From NCBI GenBank assembly GCA_035495315.1, contig DATJGF010000167.1, positions 1 through 62,297 of the forward strand: a stretch of 62,297 nt of DNA, read 5' to 3'. Positions 34,194 to 44,057 of this stretch are shown piece by piece. Each line of letters starts with the position of its first letter. The stretch's first letter is position 1. A model generated the notes under the pieces. The model saw nothing but the letters and a program-made list of their open reading frames with translations. It was not told the origin of the DNA and did not search any database. The position numbers and the translations under genes were made by a program. Source of the stretch: DATJGF01 sp035495315 (GTDB lineage: Bacteria; Verrucomicrobiota; Verrucomicrobiia; Limisphaerales; UBA8199).

Positions 34194-37100
34194 ATGACGA
34201 TCGCCAAACGCCTCATCCTTCTGCTGGGTGTGCCACTTGTCGCCTTGTTGGGCCTCGGTTTGTTCACACGTTTTCAATTTGCAGAGATCGAAGCGCGGAA
34301 CCGGTTTATCTCCGAATCACAAATCCCCAGCCTGGCGTTGCTGGGGAACCTTTCCAGATCGGTGGAGGAACTTCGTGTAGATTTGCGAAATCAAATCTTG
34401 GCAAATACCCAAGGTGATCAAAACAAGGCTGCAGCTGCATTCAACCGCACGGCTGAAACGGTCGAGCGCCTCCTTGCTCAATATGGGGATTCTTTGATCA
34501 GCAGCGACCAAGATCGCCGACTATGCAATGATTACCGGGAAGCGTGCCGCGATTACATTGGTGAGGCAAAGCAAGTCATGGCGCTCGCCGCTTCAGGTCA
34601 CCGTGACGAAGCCGTTGCCCAGCTCAATGGGTCATTAGCGGATAAAGGTCAACGTCTCGGCCGGCTGTCGAGCGAGTGGATCCAGCACAATCAGGACCTC
34701 GCCACAAATGCCGGTAAATCAGCCGTTGAAACCATCTCGAAGGCCCGGCGCAGAATGTTGATTGCCGACAGCTCGGCCATCCTGATAACCGGTCTCCTGG
34801 GTTTTCTCACCTTTCGGCGAATAGTTCGACCCATTCGGGGATTGGAAACGTCAGTAAAGGCAATTGCCGCCGGCGAATACGCCAAAGCAGTCCCTTTTAC
34901 TGAAGCGCCCGATGAGACAGGCGGCCTGGCACGCTCTATCGACATTCTAAAGCAAGGAGCCGCTGCGATGGATGAGCAGCGTTGGTTGAAATCATCGATC
35001 TCCAAAATCACTGGCGACCTGCAGGGCGCGGTGTCTCTCGCCGAATTTGGGGAACGACTGCTTTGCGGGTTGGTACCGGTGTTGGGCGGCGGCGTGGCCG
35101 GGCTTTACCTTTTTGAGGATAATCAGAAACGGCTGACAAGGATTGCGGGCTATGGCTTGGATAACGCCGCTCGGGCGCTCAGTGAGTTTGTGATTGGTGA
35201 AGGCTTGGTTGGCCAATGCGCACAGGAACGCAAGCTCCTGACTCTCACCAAACTGCCCGCGGATTACCTCCGGATTAGCTCCGGCGTGGGCACAGCCTGC
35301 CCGCGAGAAGCGATTGCCTATCCGCTGCTTTCCAAGGATGCACTGCTGGGAGTTCTGGAGATCGCGTTCTTGGGTGCGACTGGATTACGCGAGAAAGCAT
35401 TGCTCGACGAACTGCTCCCGGTGGCAGCCTTGAGTCTGGAGGTTTTGCAACGCAATTTGCGAACGCAGGAATTGCTCGGCGAAACGCAACAACAAGCACG
35501 CAAGCTTGAAGAACAGACCGCGGAGTTGACCCATCAGCGAGAACAGCTCAAGACCAGTGAAGAACGGTCGCGGTTAATTCTCGAGTGCAGCGCCGAAGGC
35601 ATTTTTGGGACGGATATTGAAGGGCGCATTACCTTCGTCAATCCGGCGGCGTGCCGAATGCTCGGATTTACAGCCCAGGAACTGATTGGGCAGTTATCCC
35701 ACGCGGCTTTTCACCACCACAAGCCTGATGGCAGTGAGTACGCCAAGGAAGAATGCCCGATGTACGCCGCCTATACGCATGGAAAAGCCAGCCGCATTGA
35801 TGACGAGTTCCTGTGGAAGAAGGACGGCTCAGGCCTGCCCGTGGAATACGGCGCAACGCCAATGCTCAAAGACGGCACGGTGGTGGGTTCGGTGGTGAGC
35901 TTCACTGATATCACGCTGCGCAAGGAACAGGAGAACGCCCTCAAGCAGGCCAAAGCTAAAGCCGAGGAAGCCACGGAAATGAAGTCGATGTTCCTGGCGA
36001 ACATGAGCCACGAAATCCGCACGCCGATGAATGCCATCATTGGCCTTTCACATCTCGCGCTCAAAACGCAGCTCACACCCAAACAGCGGGATTACGTTTC
36101 CAAAGTTCACAACGCCGGCACGTCGCTGCTGGCCGTTATCAACGACATTCTCGACTTTTCAAAAATCGAAGCTGGCAAACTCGAAATCGAAGCCACCGAC
36201 TTCAAGCTGGACGAGGTGATTAGTTCCGTTACCACCCTCACCGCTCAGAAGGCGCACGAAAAAGGGCTGGAGTTCCTGGCCCATGTTGGCCGAGGCATTC
36301 CCGAGTTCCTGCTCGGAGATCCTCTTCGCCTCGGCCAGATTTTAACAAACTTTGTCAATAACGCGGTCAAATTCACCGAACGCGGCGAAATTCGGCTCAA
36401 TATCGAATTGGCGGAACAGACAGGCGAGAAGGTGCAGCTGAAGTTTTCTGTGCGCGACACCGGGATTGGGATGACGAAAGAGCAGGCCGCCAAATTATTC
36501 CAACCGTTCACCCAGGCAGACATGTCGACGACACGCAAGCACGGTGGCACCGGGCTGGGATTGACCATCTGCCTTCGTCTGGTGGAACTGATGGGTGGGC
36601 GCATTTGGTTGGAAAGCGAGCCCGGCGTGGGCAGCACTTTCTTCTTCACCGTCTGGCTGGGGATCGGCGCCAAACAAGGCTCGGGCAAGATCGTTCCGGA
36701 ACGGCTGACACAATTGCGAGTGCTCGTAGTAGATGATAACCCGACCGCGCGCGAGATCCTGCAGGAACCCTTGAGCACAATTGTCAAACGGGTAGACACG
36801 GTAGCTTCAGGCGCTGAATCCATTGCCGCCGTCAAACAACATGACGGTAAGGATCCCTATGACATATTGTTCATGGACTGGCGGATGCCAGGAATGGATG
36901 GGCTGCTGGCGAGCCGCCATATTAAGAGTGATGAAACCCTAAGCCACCAGCCCGCGATCGTTTTGGTCACAGCGTTCGGACGCGAAGAAGTACGAGAAGA
37001 GGCAGAGCGCCTGCAGCTGGATGGCTTTCTGGTCAAGCCTGTCACCAAATCGATGATTGTCGACACACTGGTGAATCTGTTCGCGCATGTACAGGATGAA

Positions 37101-38267
37101 CCGACCTCCCGGGCGGAAGCCGAACAGTCCACACAGCTGCGCGGTGCGCGCATTCTGCTGGCTGAAGACAATGAGATTAACCAGCAAATCGCGGTCGAGT
37201 TGCTCCAAGGCGCCGGCGCGACAATAACTGTTGCCAACAACGGCCGTGAAGCTGTCGAGATGCTGTCAAATGGGCCGCAGCCCCCGCCCTTCGATGTCGT
37301 CTTGATGGACCTGCAAATGCCGGAAATGGACGGCTACCAGGCAACCGCGAAGCTGCAGTCGGACGCTCGCTTCAGCTCGGTGCCGATTATCGCCATGACG
37401 GCCCACGCCACTATTGAGGAGCGCCAACGTTGCCTGGCGGCAGGAATGGTTGACCATATTTCCAAACCTATCGATCCGGCCTCGCTGTTCGAGACCGTTG
37501 GCCGATTTTGTAAACCGCCTGGGCCGTCGGCGGCGGCAAATCCGCGGGAAACGTCCGCTGGAGCAAAACTCAAAAACGAACCGGCTCTTTCGGGAGGTGC
37601 TCGGCCAGGGACGTTGCAGAGCAGCCACATGACCGAACCGGAGGCCGACCCGGATCTTCCAGCCATCGAGGGGCTCGATACGAAGGATGGATTGGCTCGA
37701 GTAGCGGGAAACCGGAAATTATATTCGAAATTACTTCGTCAGTTCGGCGAGCAAAACGGGGAAACAATCGCGCAAATCTCCGATGCGCTGAAGCAAGGCG
37801 ATGTCGGCGTTGCCGAGCGGCTGGCCCACACGGTTAAAGGTGTAGCCGGCAATATCGGCGCCAAACCGGTCCAGACCGCCGCCAGCAAGCTGGAAAAGCT
37901 CATCCGTGAAAAGGCCGGCCTAAGCGAAACGAATGACGCGATTGCGGACCTAAGCGCGGTGCTGGATCCGCTCCTCGCAAAACTGCGTCAGGTGTATGCT
38001 TCAGCGCCTCAAAACACCGTTGTAGAGTCTTCCAATACAGGCCCGGTGGACATCGCAGCGGCGCGTATGGCTGGCGAACGAATGGGTCAGCTTTTGGCTC
38101 AATTCGATCCAGATGCTGTTGAAGCGCTGGCGACCAACCAAACCGCACTGCGTGGGCTTTTTCCTGGCGATGCATGGCTCACCTTTGAGAAGTTGGTGCA
38201 GAATTACGCCTTTGCCGACGCTCAAGTGCAGTTGGAGCAGGCCCTTCGCAATCTTCCTGCGGCATGA
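34194..38267 (+). CDS. Hybrid sensor histidine kinase (HAMP-GAF-PAS-HisKA-HATPase-REC-REC-HPt)
   Basis: The ATG at 34194 puts a membrane helix at residues 8-28; a TTG at 34167 would only add nine residues. A periplasmic four-helix-bundle-like sensor (about 30-185) and a second helix (about 188-208) are followed by HAMP (208-262), GAF (about 270-415), PAS (about 456-585), HisKA with phospho-His H606 in MSHEIRTPMNAIIGL, HATPase (N box near 715, GTGLGLTI), REC1 with D895 (LFMDWRMPGMDG), REC2 with D1039 (LMDLQMPEMDG) and an HPt domain with H1212 (LAHTVKGVAGN). It is an ArcB/BarA-style phosphorelay ending in the HPt that can pass phosphate to separate receivers, such as those at 38264 and 40304. 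Translation is coupled to the next gene by ATGA. Confidence 0.95.
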   Translation: MTIAKRLILLLGVPLVALLGLGLFTRFQFAEIEARNRFISESQIPSLALLGNLSRSVEELRVDLRNQILANTQGDQNKAAAAFNRTAETVERLLAQYGDSLISSDQDRRLCNDYREACRDYIGEAKQVMALAASGHRDEAVAQLNGSLADKGQRLGRLSSEWIQHNQDLATNAGKSAVETISKARRRMLIADSSAILITGLLGFLTFRRIVRPIRGLETSVKAIAAGEYAKAVPFTEAPDETGGLARSIDILKQGAAAMDEQRWLKSSISKITGDLQGAVSLAEFGERLLCGLVPVLGGGVAGLYLFEDNQKRLTRIAGYGLDNAARALSEFVIGEGLVGQCAQERKLLTLTKLPADYLRISSGVGTACPREAIAYPLLSKDALLGVLEIAFLGATGLREKALLDELLPVAALSLEVLQRNLRTQELLGETQQQARKLEEQTAELTHQREQLKTSEERSRLILECSAEGIFGTDIEGRITFVNPAACRMLGFTAQELIGQLSHAAFHHHKPDGSEYAKEECPMYAAYTHGKASRIDDEFLWKKDGSGLPVEYGATPMLKDGTVVGSVVSFTDITLRKEQENALKQAKAKAEEATEMKSMFLANMSHEIRTPMNAIIGLSHLALKTQLTPKQRDYVSKVHNAGTSLLAVINDILDFSKIEAGKLEIEATDFKLDEVISSVTTLTAQKAHEKGLEFLAHVGRGIPEFLLGDPLRLGQILTNFVNNAVKFTERGEIRLNIELAEQTGEKVQLKFSVRDTGIGMTKEQAAKLFQPFTQADMSTTRKHGGTGLGLTICLRLVELMGGRIWLESEPGVGSTFFFTVWLGIGAKQGSGKIVPERLTQLRVLVVDDNPTAREILQEPLSTIVKRVDTVASGAESIAAVKQHDGKDPYDILFMDWRMPGMDGLLASRHIKSDETLSHQPAIVLVTAFGREEVREEAERLQLDGFLVKPVTKSMIVDTLVNLFAHVQDEPTSRAEAEQSTQLRGARILLAEDNEINQQIAVELLQGAGATITVANNGREAVEMLSNGPQPPPFDVVLMDLQMPEMDGYQATAKLQSDARFSSVPIIAMTAHATIEERQRCLAAGMVDHISKPIDPASLFETVGRFCKPPGPSAAANPRETSAGAKLKNEPALSGGARPGTLQSSHMTEPEADPDLPAIEGLDTKDGLARVAGNRKLYSKLLRQFGEQNGETIAQISDALKQGDVGVAERLAHTVKGVAGNIGAKPVQTAASKLEKLIREKAGLSETNDAIADLSAVLDPLLAKLRQVYASAPQNTVVESSNTGPVDIAAARMAGERMGQLLAQFDPDAVEALATNQTALRGLFPGDAWLTFEKLVQNYAFADAQVQLEQALRNLPAA

Positions 38268-39442
38268 AAAAGCTCTCTGAATGCCGGGTGCTGCTCGTGG
38301 ATGACGCCAAGGCCAACCTGGATATCTTGACCGAAGGTCTGAAAGGCGAGCACAAACTGAGCTTGGCTCTGAACGGCGAGATGGCTCTCCTGGCCGCCGC
38401 CCGCACCCCACCGGACCTCGTGCTGCTGGATATTGTGATGCCGGGAATGGATGGATACGAAGTCTGCCGTCGGTTGCGCCAAATGCCGGAGACCGCTGAG
38501 GTTCCGATCATGTTTTTGTCTTCCCTGGAGGAAATCGAAAACAAGACCCGCGGTTTTGAGGCGGGTGCGAACGACTATCTGACAAAGCCGTTCGAAATGC
38601 TTGAGGTAAAGGCGCGGGTTCGTTCGCTCCTGAAGGCCAAAGCCTACAGTGACGCCGTGAAGGAGCAAATCGCCAGCGAATTGCGGGTGGCCCGCGAAAT
38701 TCAGATGGGCATGCTGCCGCACGATTTCACCATGGTCGAACGAAACTATCAGGTCAACTTCGGCGCCGTGCTGGAATCAGCGCGCGAAGTAGGGGGCGAT
38801 CTTTACGGCGTCTGCGCGGCGGGGCCGGACCGGCTGGTGGTTTTTGTTGGAGACGTCTCCGGCAAAGGCATACCCGCTTCACTGTTCATGGTTCGCGCGA
38901 TCAGCCTGGCGCGCCTGTTGGCGCGCGACATCGCCGAACCGGAGCGCATCCTGGCACGGCTCAACGACGAACTCACCGCGGACAATCCCTCGGGCATGTT
39001 CGTTACGTTCCTCTGCGCCGTCTATGAACCGAAGGCGAACCGCTTGACACTGGCCAACGCCGGACATTGCCGGCCCGTCCTGCTGCCCGCGGCGGGACCG
39101 CCACGTTGGGCCGTCAAAGACCTCGGCACCGCCTTGGGGTTCGAGCCCGGTCTAAAGTTCCAAAGGACAGAATTGGATTTTCAACCGCAGGACACCTTGA
39201 TTCTTTATTCCGACGGCGTCACCGAGGCCTTCAATTCCCACGAGGAATGTTACGGGACTGAACGGTTGCTCGCCGACGCCGCCTCCTTTTGCGGCCAGCC
39301 GGCAACACATATTAGCGCGAGCGTGCTTCAGAGAATCCGCGCCTTCGCCAACGGGGCACCGCAATCCGACGATATCGCGATCCTGGCAATGAAAGTGATC
39401 GGGAGTGCGAAAAGTCCTTCAGGAATGCAGGAACACTCGTGA
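38264..39442 (+). CDS. Response regulator with PP2C-type (RsbU/SpoIIE) phosphatase output
   Basis: The 392-residue protein joins a receiver domain (about 5-120, phospho-Asp D56 in LLDIVMPGMDG) to a SpoIIE/RsbU serine phosphatase domain (about 165-380) with the metal-binding Asp motifs VGGDLYG, VGDVSGKG, SDGVTEAF and QSDDIAIL. Phosphatases of this class dephosphorylate STAS antagonists, here probably the product of 39918, against the kinase encoded at 39439. It overlaps the hybrid kinase by four bases and the anti-sigma kinase by four, so the order follows signal flow. Confidence 0.94.
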   Translation: MKKLSECRVLLVDDAKANLDILTEGLKGEHKLSLALNGEMALLAAARTPPDLVLLDIVMPGMDGYEVCRRLRQMPETAEVPIMFLSSLEEIENKTRGFEAGANDYLTKPFEMLEVKARVRSLLKAKAYSDAVKEQIASELRVAREIQMGMLPHDFTMVERNYQVNFGAVLESAREVGGDLYGVCAAGPDRLVVFVGDVSGKGIPASLFMVRAISLARLLARDIAEPERILARLNDELTADNPSGMFVTFLCAVYEPKANRLTLANAGHCRPVLLPAAGPPRWAVKDLGTALGFEPGLKFQRTELDFQPQDTLILYSDGVTEAFNSHEECYGTERLLADAASFCGQPATHISASVLQRIRAFANGAPQSDDIAILAMKVIGSAKSPSGMQEHS

Positions 39443-39858
39443 CCCTCGAATTACAGGCCACGCCCCAGGAGGTCATGCGCGCGGTGGAAGCGTTGCAGGA
39501 ATTCGGGCAGGTGCGGCATGTGCCGGAGAGAGCACTATTCGGCCTGACGTTGGCGCTGGAGGAATCGGCCAGCAATATTGTTAACCATGCGTTGCGACGC
39601 GATGCGCGACAAAAGTTCCTCGTCACAATAGAAGAAACGCGGAACGCCGTGACGCTCGAATTGCGCGACCGGGGGCCGGCATTCGATCCAACGCAAGCAA
39701 CCGCCAACCATCGCACCGTACCTGAGGAGCAGGCCGCGGGTGGTTGGGGCATCCAATTGGTCCGCCGCTATATCGACGAGATCCGCTACACGCGCGAAGC
39801 CGACGAGAACGTGCTTCGCCTGACGAAGCGGCTGAACGAAGGAAGCAGGCCGCAATGA
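39439..39858 (+). CDS. RsbW-like anti-sigma serine kinase
   Basis: The 139-residue GHKL ATPase starts at GTG 39439 inside the stop of the phosphatase gene (GTGA overlap). It has the N box in LALEESASNIVNHAL, the G1-like LRDRGPAFDP and G2-like GGWGIQLVRRYIDEI. It would phosphorylate the STAS antagonist encoded next and hold its target, a sigma factor or another protein, inactive. No sigma factor gene lies in the window, so the controlled target is elsewhere or is not a sigma factor. It is a paralogue of the protein at 264. Confidence 0.9.
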   Translation: MTLELQATPQEVMRAVEALQEFGQVRHVPERALFGLTLALEESASNIVNHALRRDARQKFLVTIEETRNAVTLELRDRGPAFDPTQATANHRTVPEEQAAGGWGIQLVRRYIDEIRYTREADENVLRLTKRLNEGSRPQ

Positions 39859-39917
39859 GATTGCAGAAGAGAGAAAACAACAGCAGCAAACACACCAGAA
39901 AATAGAAAGAGATCGCT

Positions 39918-40307
39918 ATGCCATTGGACATTCAATGCTTAAAGGACGTTGGCCCGACTAGCACGGGCGCCGTTACGGTAAAACTTACGGGCAGCCTCGA
40001 CACTGCCACCGCACCCGAATTAGAGCGCCAACTGACTCCGGCACTTACGGGCAATGTCAAAGACGTTGTATTTGACCTGGCTGACCTGAAATTCATCAGC
40101 AGCGCCGGCTTGCGGGTGTTTTCAAACACGCGCAAACTATTGAAAGAGCGCGGCGGGCAAGCCTCATTCATACACCTGCAGCCCCAGATCCAGGAGGTTT
40201 TCGAGATCATGAAATCGCTGCCGGGCATCGCGATTTTCAAAGATGTCGCGGAGTTAGACCGTTACCTCGCGGCACGACAGCGGTCGCACCAGAACCCCCG
40301 CGATTGA
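39918..40307 (+). CDS. STAS-domain anti-sigma factor antagonist
   Basis: A single STAS domain fills the 129 residues, with the conserved serine S62 in FISSAGLRV at the position phosphorylated in SpoIIAA/RsbV. It follows the RsbW-like kinase by 59 bases across an A-rich leader (AATAGAAAGAGATCGCT). Together with the PP2C regulator and the kinase it completes a partner switch. Its end overlaps the cyclase gene start by four bases if the TTG start is used there. Confidence 0.92.
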   Translation: MPLDIQCLKDVGPTSTGAVTVKLTGSLDTATAPELERQLTPALTGNVKDVVFDLADLKFISSAGLRVFSNTRKLLKERGGQASFIHLQPQIQEVFEIMKSLPGIAIFKDVAELDRYLAARQRSHQNPRD

Positions 40308-41788
40308 ACCGGAACTTTGGTCTCCCGGTTGAAAACCGAATCGTGAGCAGCCGCATTTTAGTGGTCGATGATGTGCCGGCAAATATCGCCGTGCTCTCGA
40401 GCACACTGAAAGGCCAAGGCTACCAGGTCAGCGTCGCGACCAACGGAAAGCAAGCTCTGGAGATCCTGCATCATGTGCGACCTGACTTAATCCTGCTGGA
40501 TGTCATGATGCCCGAACTCGACGGTTACGACATGTGCCGGCAGCTCAAAGCCACGGCGGAATGGCGAAACCTGCCGGTCATCTTTCTAACGGCCAAAACC
40601 GAGGTGGCGGATATCGTGAAAGGATTTGAGGTCGGCGCAGTGGATTACGTTTCCAAACCGTTTAATGCGGCGGAATTACTGGCTCGAGTGAATACGCACC
40701 TGACGATGGACCAGTTGCGTCGCAGTCTGGCTGAGAAAAATATTGAGCTGGCACGCGCGCACGAGCTGGTACGGCGGGCCTTTGGTCGCTATGTGTCCGA
40801 GGAAGTGGCCAACAGCATCCTAAAATCACCGGAAGGCCTCGAATTAGGCGGGCAGGAGCGCGAAGTAACGATCCTGATGTCCGATCTGCGAGGGTTCACG
40901 GCGTTAGCGGGACGTCTAAAACCCGGCGACGTCATTGAATTTCTCAACCTGTACCTCGAATCAATGGTAGAGGTGATCAGCAAATATGAAGGCACCATTG
41001 ACGAAATCATTGGCGACGCGATTCTGGTCATTTTTGGCGCACCGCTCCCCTGCGCGGACCATGCGGAAAAGGCGGTCGCGTGCGGCCTGGCAATGCAGTT
41101 GGCGATACCCGAGGTCAATTGCCAACTCTTGTCCAAAGGCGGAACCGAACTGGAAATGGGAATCGGGATTCACACCGGCCGCGTTATCGTGGGGAATATC
41201 GGTTCCTTGCGGCGCACCAAATACGCAGCGGTCGGCTCGACCGTAAACCTTGCCGGCCGGATCGAATCATTCTCCACTGGGGGTCAACTCCTCATTTCCG
41301 ACAGCACCAGACAATGCATCAAGGTGCCGGTCCGGATCGACGCGCAGTTTCAGGTTGAGCCGAAGGGGGCGACCGGCCTTTTGCTGTTGCACGAAATAGG
41401 CGGCATTGGCGAACCGTATAACTTGGCGCTTGCGTCCAAGTCCAAGGATCTCGTCGCACTGCCGAGTCCGGCATCGATCGTATTTACGGTGTTGGAGGAG
41501 AAATTTGTGGGGCGCACGGTTTACCATGGGAGGCTGGTGTCGATCAGCGAGTCAGGCGCAGGAATTGAAACGGAATCAGTCCTCCCACCCCTAAGCAACC
41601 TCAAAATCCAACTAGAAAAGATAACCGACGGCCCGCCTGGCGGTGAGCTCTATGCCAAGGTGATTGGCCCAATCACGGCAGGTTCTCCCCAGATAGAACT
41701 CCGGTTCACATCTGTTCCGCCGGAGCTCAAGAAATGGATACAACGAGCCGTCGGGTCGAAGGCCCCAATCGCGGCTGGGCCAAACTGA
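40304..41788 (+). CDS. REC - class III nucleotide cyclase - PilZ-like protein
   Basis: The 494-residue protein starts at TTG 40304, overlapping the STAS stop; GTG 40343 just before SSRILVVDD is an alternative. A receiver domain (about 15-130, D66) is followed by a class III cyclase domain (about 180-350) with both metal Asp residues (D194 in MSDLRGF, D238 in IIGDAI) and the transition-state Asn and Arg (N315, R319 in TVNLAGR). The purine-selecting position has E234 instead of Lys, and the second one has A308 instead of Asp or Thr, so ATP preference cannot be assumed. A C-terminal PilZ-like domain (about 385-485) contains GRLVSISESGAGIETE. Pilus ATPase genes follow directly. Confidence 0.9.
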   Translation: MNRNFGLPVENRIVSSRILVVDDVPANIAVLSSTLKGQGYQVSVATNGKQALEILHHVRPDLILLDVMMPELDGYDMCRQLKATAEWRNLPVIFLTAKTEVADIVKGFEVGAVDYVSKPFNAAELLARVNTHLTMDQLRRSLAEKNIELARAHELVRRAFGRYVSEEVANSILKSPEGLELGGQEREVTILMSDLRGFTALAGRLKPGDVIEFLNLYLESMVEVISKYEGTIDEIIGDAILVIFGAPLPCADHAEKAVACGLAMQLAIPEVNCQLLSKGGTELEMGIGIHTGRVIVGNIGSLRRTKYAAVGSTVNLAGRIESFSTGGQLLISDSTRQCIKVPVRIDAQFQVEPKGATGLLLLHEIGGIGEPYNLALASKSKDLVALPSPASIVFTVLEEKFVGRTVYHGRLVSISESGAGIETESVLPPLSNLKIQLEKITDGPPGGELYAKVIGPITAGSPQIELRFTSVPPELKKWIQRAVGSKAPIAAGPN

Positions 41789-41801
41789 AGCCCACATCAC
41801 C

Positions 41802-42917
41802 ATGAACCCAACTATCAAACAATCTGAAGGGTCGCTGACTCTTGCTCATTTGCTGGGCGTCCTTGTCGAGCACCACGGATCTGACCTCCACGTGCAATCC
41901 GGCGAGGTGCCGATCGGCCGCTTTCAGGGTCAACTGGCCCGGTTCGAGATGCCGGCGCTAACCGAAGCTGACGTCTTGCGGTTGATCCGCGAGGTCCTTG
42001 GAAGTGAAGAGAAGGTGCAGGAATTCCAGCAGAGCAAGGATGTCGACGCTGCGGTATCCATTCCAGATTTAGGCAGGTTCAGGGTAAACCTGTTCTACCA
42101 ACGGAATGTGCCCGGCCTGGTGTTACGAACGATCGGGACGAAAATTCCGACACTGGAACAGCTCGAATTGCCCGACGTGTTGCAGATCATAGCGGCGTCG
42201 AGCGATGGGCTAGTGCTTGTCACCGGTGCGACCGGCAGCGGCAAATCGACGACACTAGCCGCACTCATTAACCACATCAATACGACCGAGGCATGCCACA
42301 TCATGACCTTGGAGGACCCGATTGAGTTCGTGCATCAAAACAAGCTCGCCTTGATCAACCAACGAGAGATCAGCGTCGATTCCTTTACGTTTGCATCGGC
42401 CCTGAAACACGTTCTCCGGCAAGACCCGGATGTCATTCTGATCGGGGAAATGCGGGATGCCGAATCGGCTGGCGTCGCGTTGACCGCGGCCGAAACGGGC
42501 CATTTGGTTTTCGGCACCTTGCACACCCAGGATGCCCCGGAGTCGCTCGAACGATTAGTTAATTTGTTCCCCTCGGATCGAATTGCACAAGTGCGCATGC
42601 AATTATCACTTGGACTCCGCGCGATCATTTGCCAGAAATTGCTGCCGCGAGCCGGCGGCGGGAGAACCGCCGCGCTTGAAATTCTGCTCAACAGTCCGCG
42701 CGTCCGGAAGCTAATCCTTGAAGGGGACACCACCAAAATCCCTGCGGCGATCCAATCCTCCCGATCGGAAGGCATGCAGACATTTAACCAAGCATTGGTG
42801 GAACTGGTGAAAGCGGGGAAAGTAACAGAGGCGGAAGTTCTGCGGGTTTCACCCAAACCCGATGAGTTGAAGATGAATCTAAAAGGGATTTTTTCCGGCA
42901 CGTCCGCCATGACTTGA
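41802..42917 (+). CDS. pilT: PilT-family twitching motility ATPase (copy 1)
   Basis: The 371-residue cytoplasmic ATPase has the PilT architecture: an N-terminal PAS-like domain (HHGSDLHVQSGEVP), Walker A GATGSGKSTT (about residues 141-150), the Asp box, Walker B VILIGEMRDAESA and the His box GHLVFGTLHTQDA. PilT-type hexamers depolymerise type IV pili. The AIRNLIRE-like region reads RVRKLILEGD, less conserved than in canonical PilT, and the C terminus is a PilU-like extension. It follows the cyclase gene by 13 bases. Other pilus genes are not in this window. Confidence 0.9.
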   Translation: MNPTIKQSEGSLTLAHLLGVLVEHHGSDLHVQSGEVPIGRFQGQLARFEMPALTEADVLRLIREVLGSEEKVQEFQQSKDVDAAVSIPDLGRFRVNLFYQRNVPGLVLRTIGTKIPTLEQLELPDVLQIIAASSDGLVLVTGATGSGKSTTLAALINHINTTEACHIMTLEDPIEFVHQNKLALINQREISVDSFTFASALKHVLRQDPDVILIGEMRDAESAGVALTAAETGHLVFGTLHTQDAPESLERLVNLFPSDRIAQVRMQLSLGLRAIICQKLLPRAGGGRTAALEILLNSPRVRKLILEGDTTKIPAAIQSSRSEGMQTFNQALVELVKAGKVTEAEVLRVSPKPDELKMNLKGIFSGTSAMT

Positions 42918-42960
42918 AATCGGATGCCTATTGGACTCTTAACCCTGAACCAAAACAACT

Positions 42961-44037
42961 ATGGACCTCGCTGAACTACTTAAACACGCCGTCGAGTCAG
43001 GCGCTTCAGATCTTCACCTGACCGCCAGCCGTCCACCCATGGTGCGGCTCAGTGGAAAGCTGCTGCCGAGCGGATTTCCTGATGAACTCTCGCCTGAGGA
43101 TACCAAAGCGCTGGTCTACAGCATTCTCACTGATGACCAAAAAGCAAAATTCGAGGAAGATCATGAACTCGATTTTTCCATCGGGATCCCCGGCATCTCC
43201 CGGTTCCGCGTCAATGTGTTCATGCAACGCGGCTGCGTCTCGGGCGTGTTTCGCACAATCGGAGAGAATATTCCGACCTGCGACGAACTGGGCCTAAGCG
43301 AAACAGTGAAGCAACTGGCGTTGCTCCCTCGCGGGCTGGTCTGTGTGACTGGCCCCACCGGGTGTGGAAAATCAACCACACTCGCGGCAATGATCAACCT
43401 GGTCAATCAGGAGCGCGACGGCCATATCATCACTATCGAAGATCCAATTGAATTCCTGCACCCCCATATCCGTTCCACTATTAACCAGCGAGAGCTGGGC
43501 TCCGATACCTTTTCGTTTCCACGGGCTCTGAAAGCCGTGCTCCGCGAAGACCCTAATGTGATCCTCGTTGGGGAGATGCGCGATCTCGAAACTATCGCGG
43601 CGGCATTGACCCTGGCCGAAACCGGCCACTTGGTGCTCTCCACGCTTCACACCCAAGATGCGGCACAGACAGTCGATCGTATTATCGATGTTTTCCCGCC
43701 ATATCAGCAGGAGCAGATCCGGGTCATGCTCGCCTCCACCCTTAAGGGCGTCATCTCACAGGTGCTGCTGCCCCGAGCCGACGGGTTCGGTCGTGTCGCA
43801 GCGCGGGAAATCCTTATGGTTACACCGGCAGTAGCGTCGCTCATTCGCGAGGGCAAAACGCATCAGATCTATTCTGCGATTCAGACCGGGGCGACGTTTG
43901 GCATGTGCACGATGGAGAAATCACTGGTGGAACTGATCCAGGCCGGCCTGATCACGGACGAGGATGCGCTCAGCAAAGCCAACCATCCTCAGGAACTGCG
44001 GCCCATTCTAGCGCGGCAGCAGCCGAAACTTCAGTAA
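42961..44037 (+). CDS. pilT: PilT-family twitching motility ATPase (copy 2)
   Basis: A second retraction ATPase of 358 residues, with AVESGASDLHLTASRPPM at the start, Walker A GPTGCGKSTT (about residues 131-140), Walker B VILVGEMRDLETI and His box GHLVLSTLHTQDA. Its motor-associated motif reads VASLIREGK, closer to the AIRNLIRE motif than copy 1, so this copy is the better candidate for the main PilT and copy 1 for a PilU-like partner. They are clearly paralogous but diverged over their whole length. Confidence 0.92.
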   Translation: MDLAELLKHAVESGASDLHLTASRPPMVRLSGKLLPSGFPDELSPEDTKALVYSILTDDQKAKFEEDHELDFSIGIPGISRFRVNVFMQRGCVSGVFRTIGENIPTCDELGLSETVKQLALLPRGLVCVTGPTGCGKSTTLAAMINLVNQERDGHIITIEDPIEFLHPHIRSTINQRELGSDTFSFPRALKAVLREDPNVILVGEMRDLETIAAALTLAETGHLVLSTLHTQDAAQTVDRIIDVFPPYQQEQIRVMLASTLKGVISQVLLPRADGFGRVAAREILMVTPAVASLIREGKTHQIYSAIQTGATFGMCTMEKSLVELIQAGLITDEDALSKANHPQELRPILARQQPKLQ

Positions 44038-44057
44038 CTCTCAGCTGCGCAAACACC

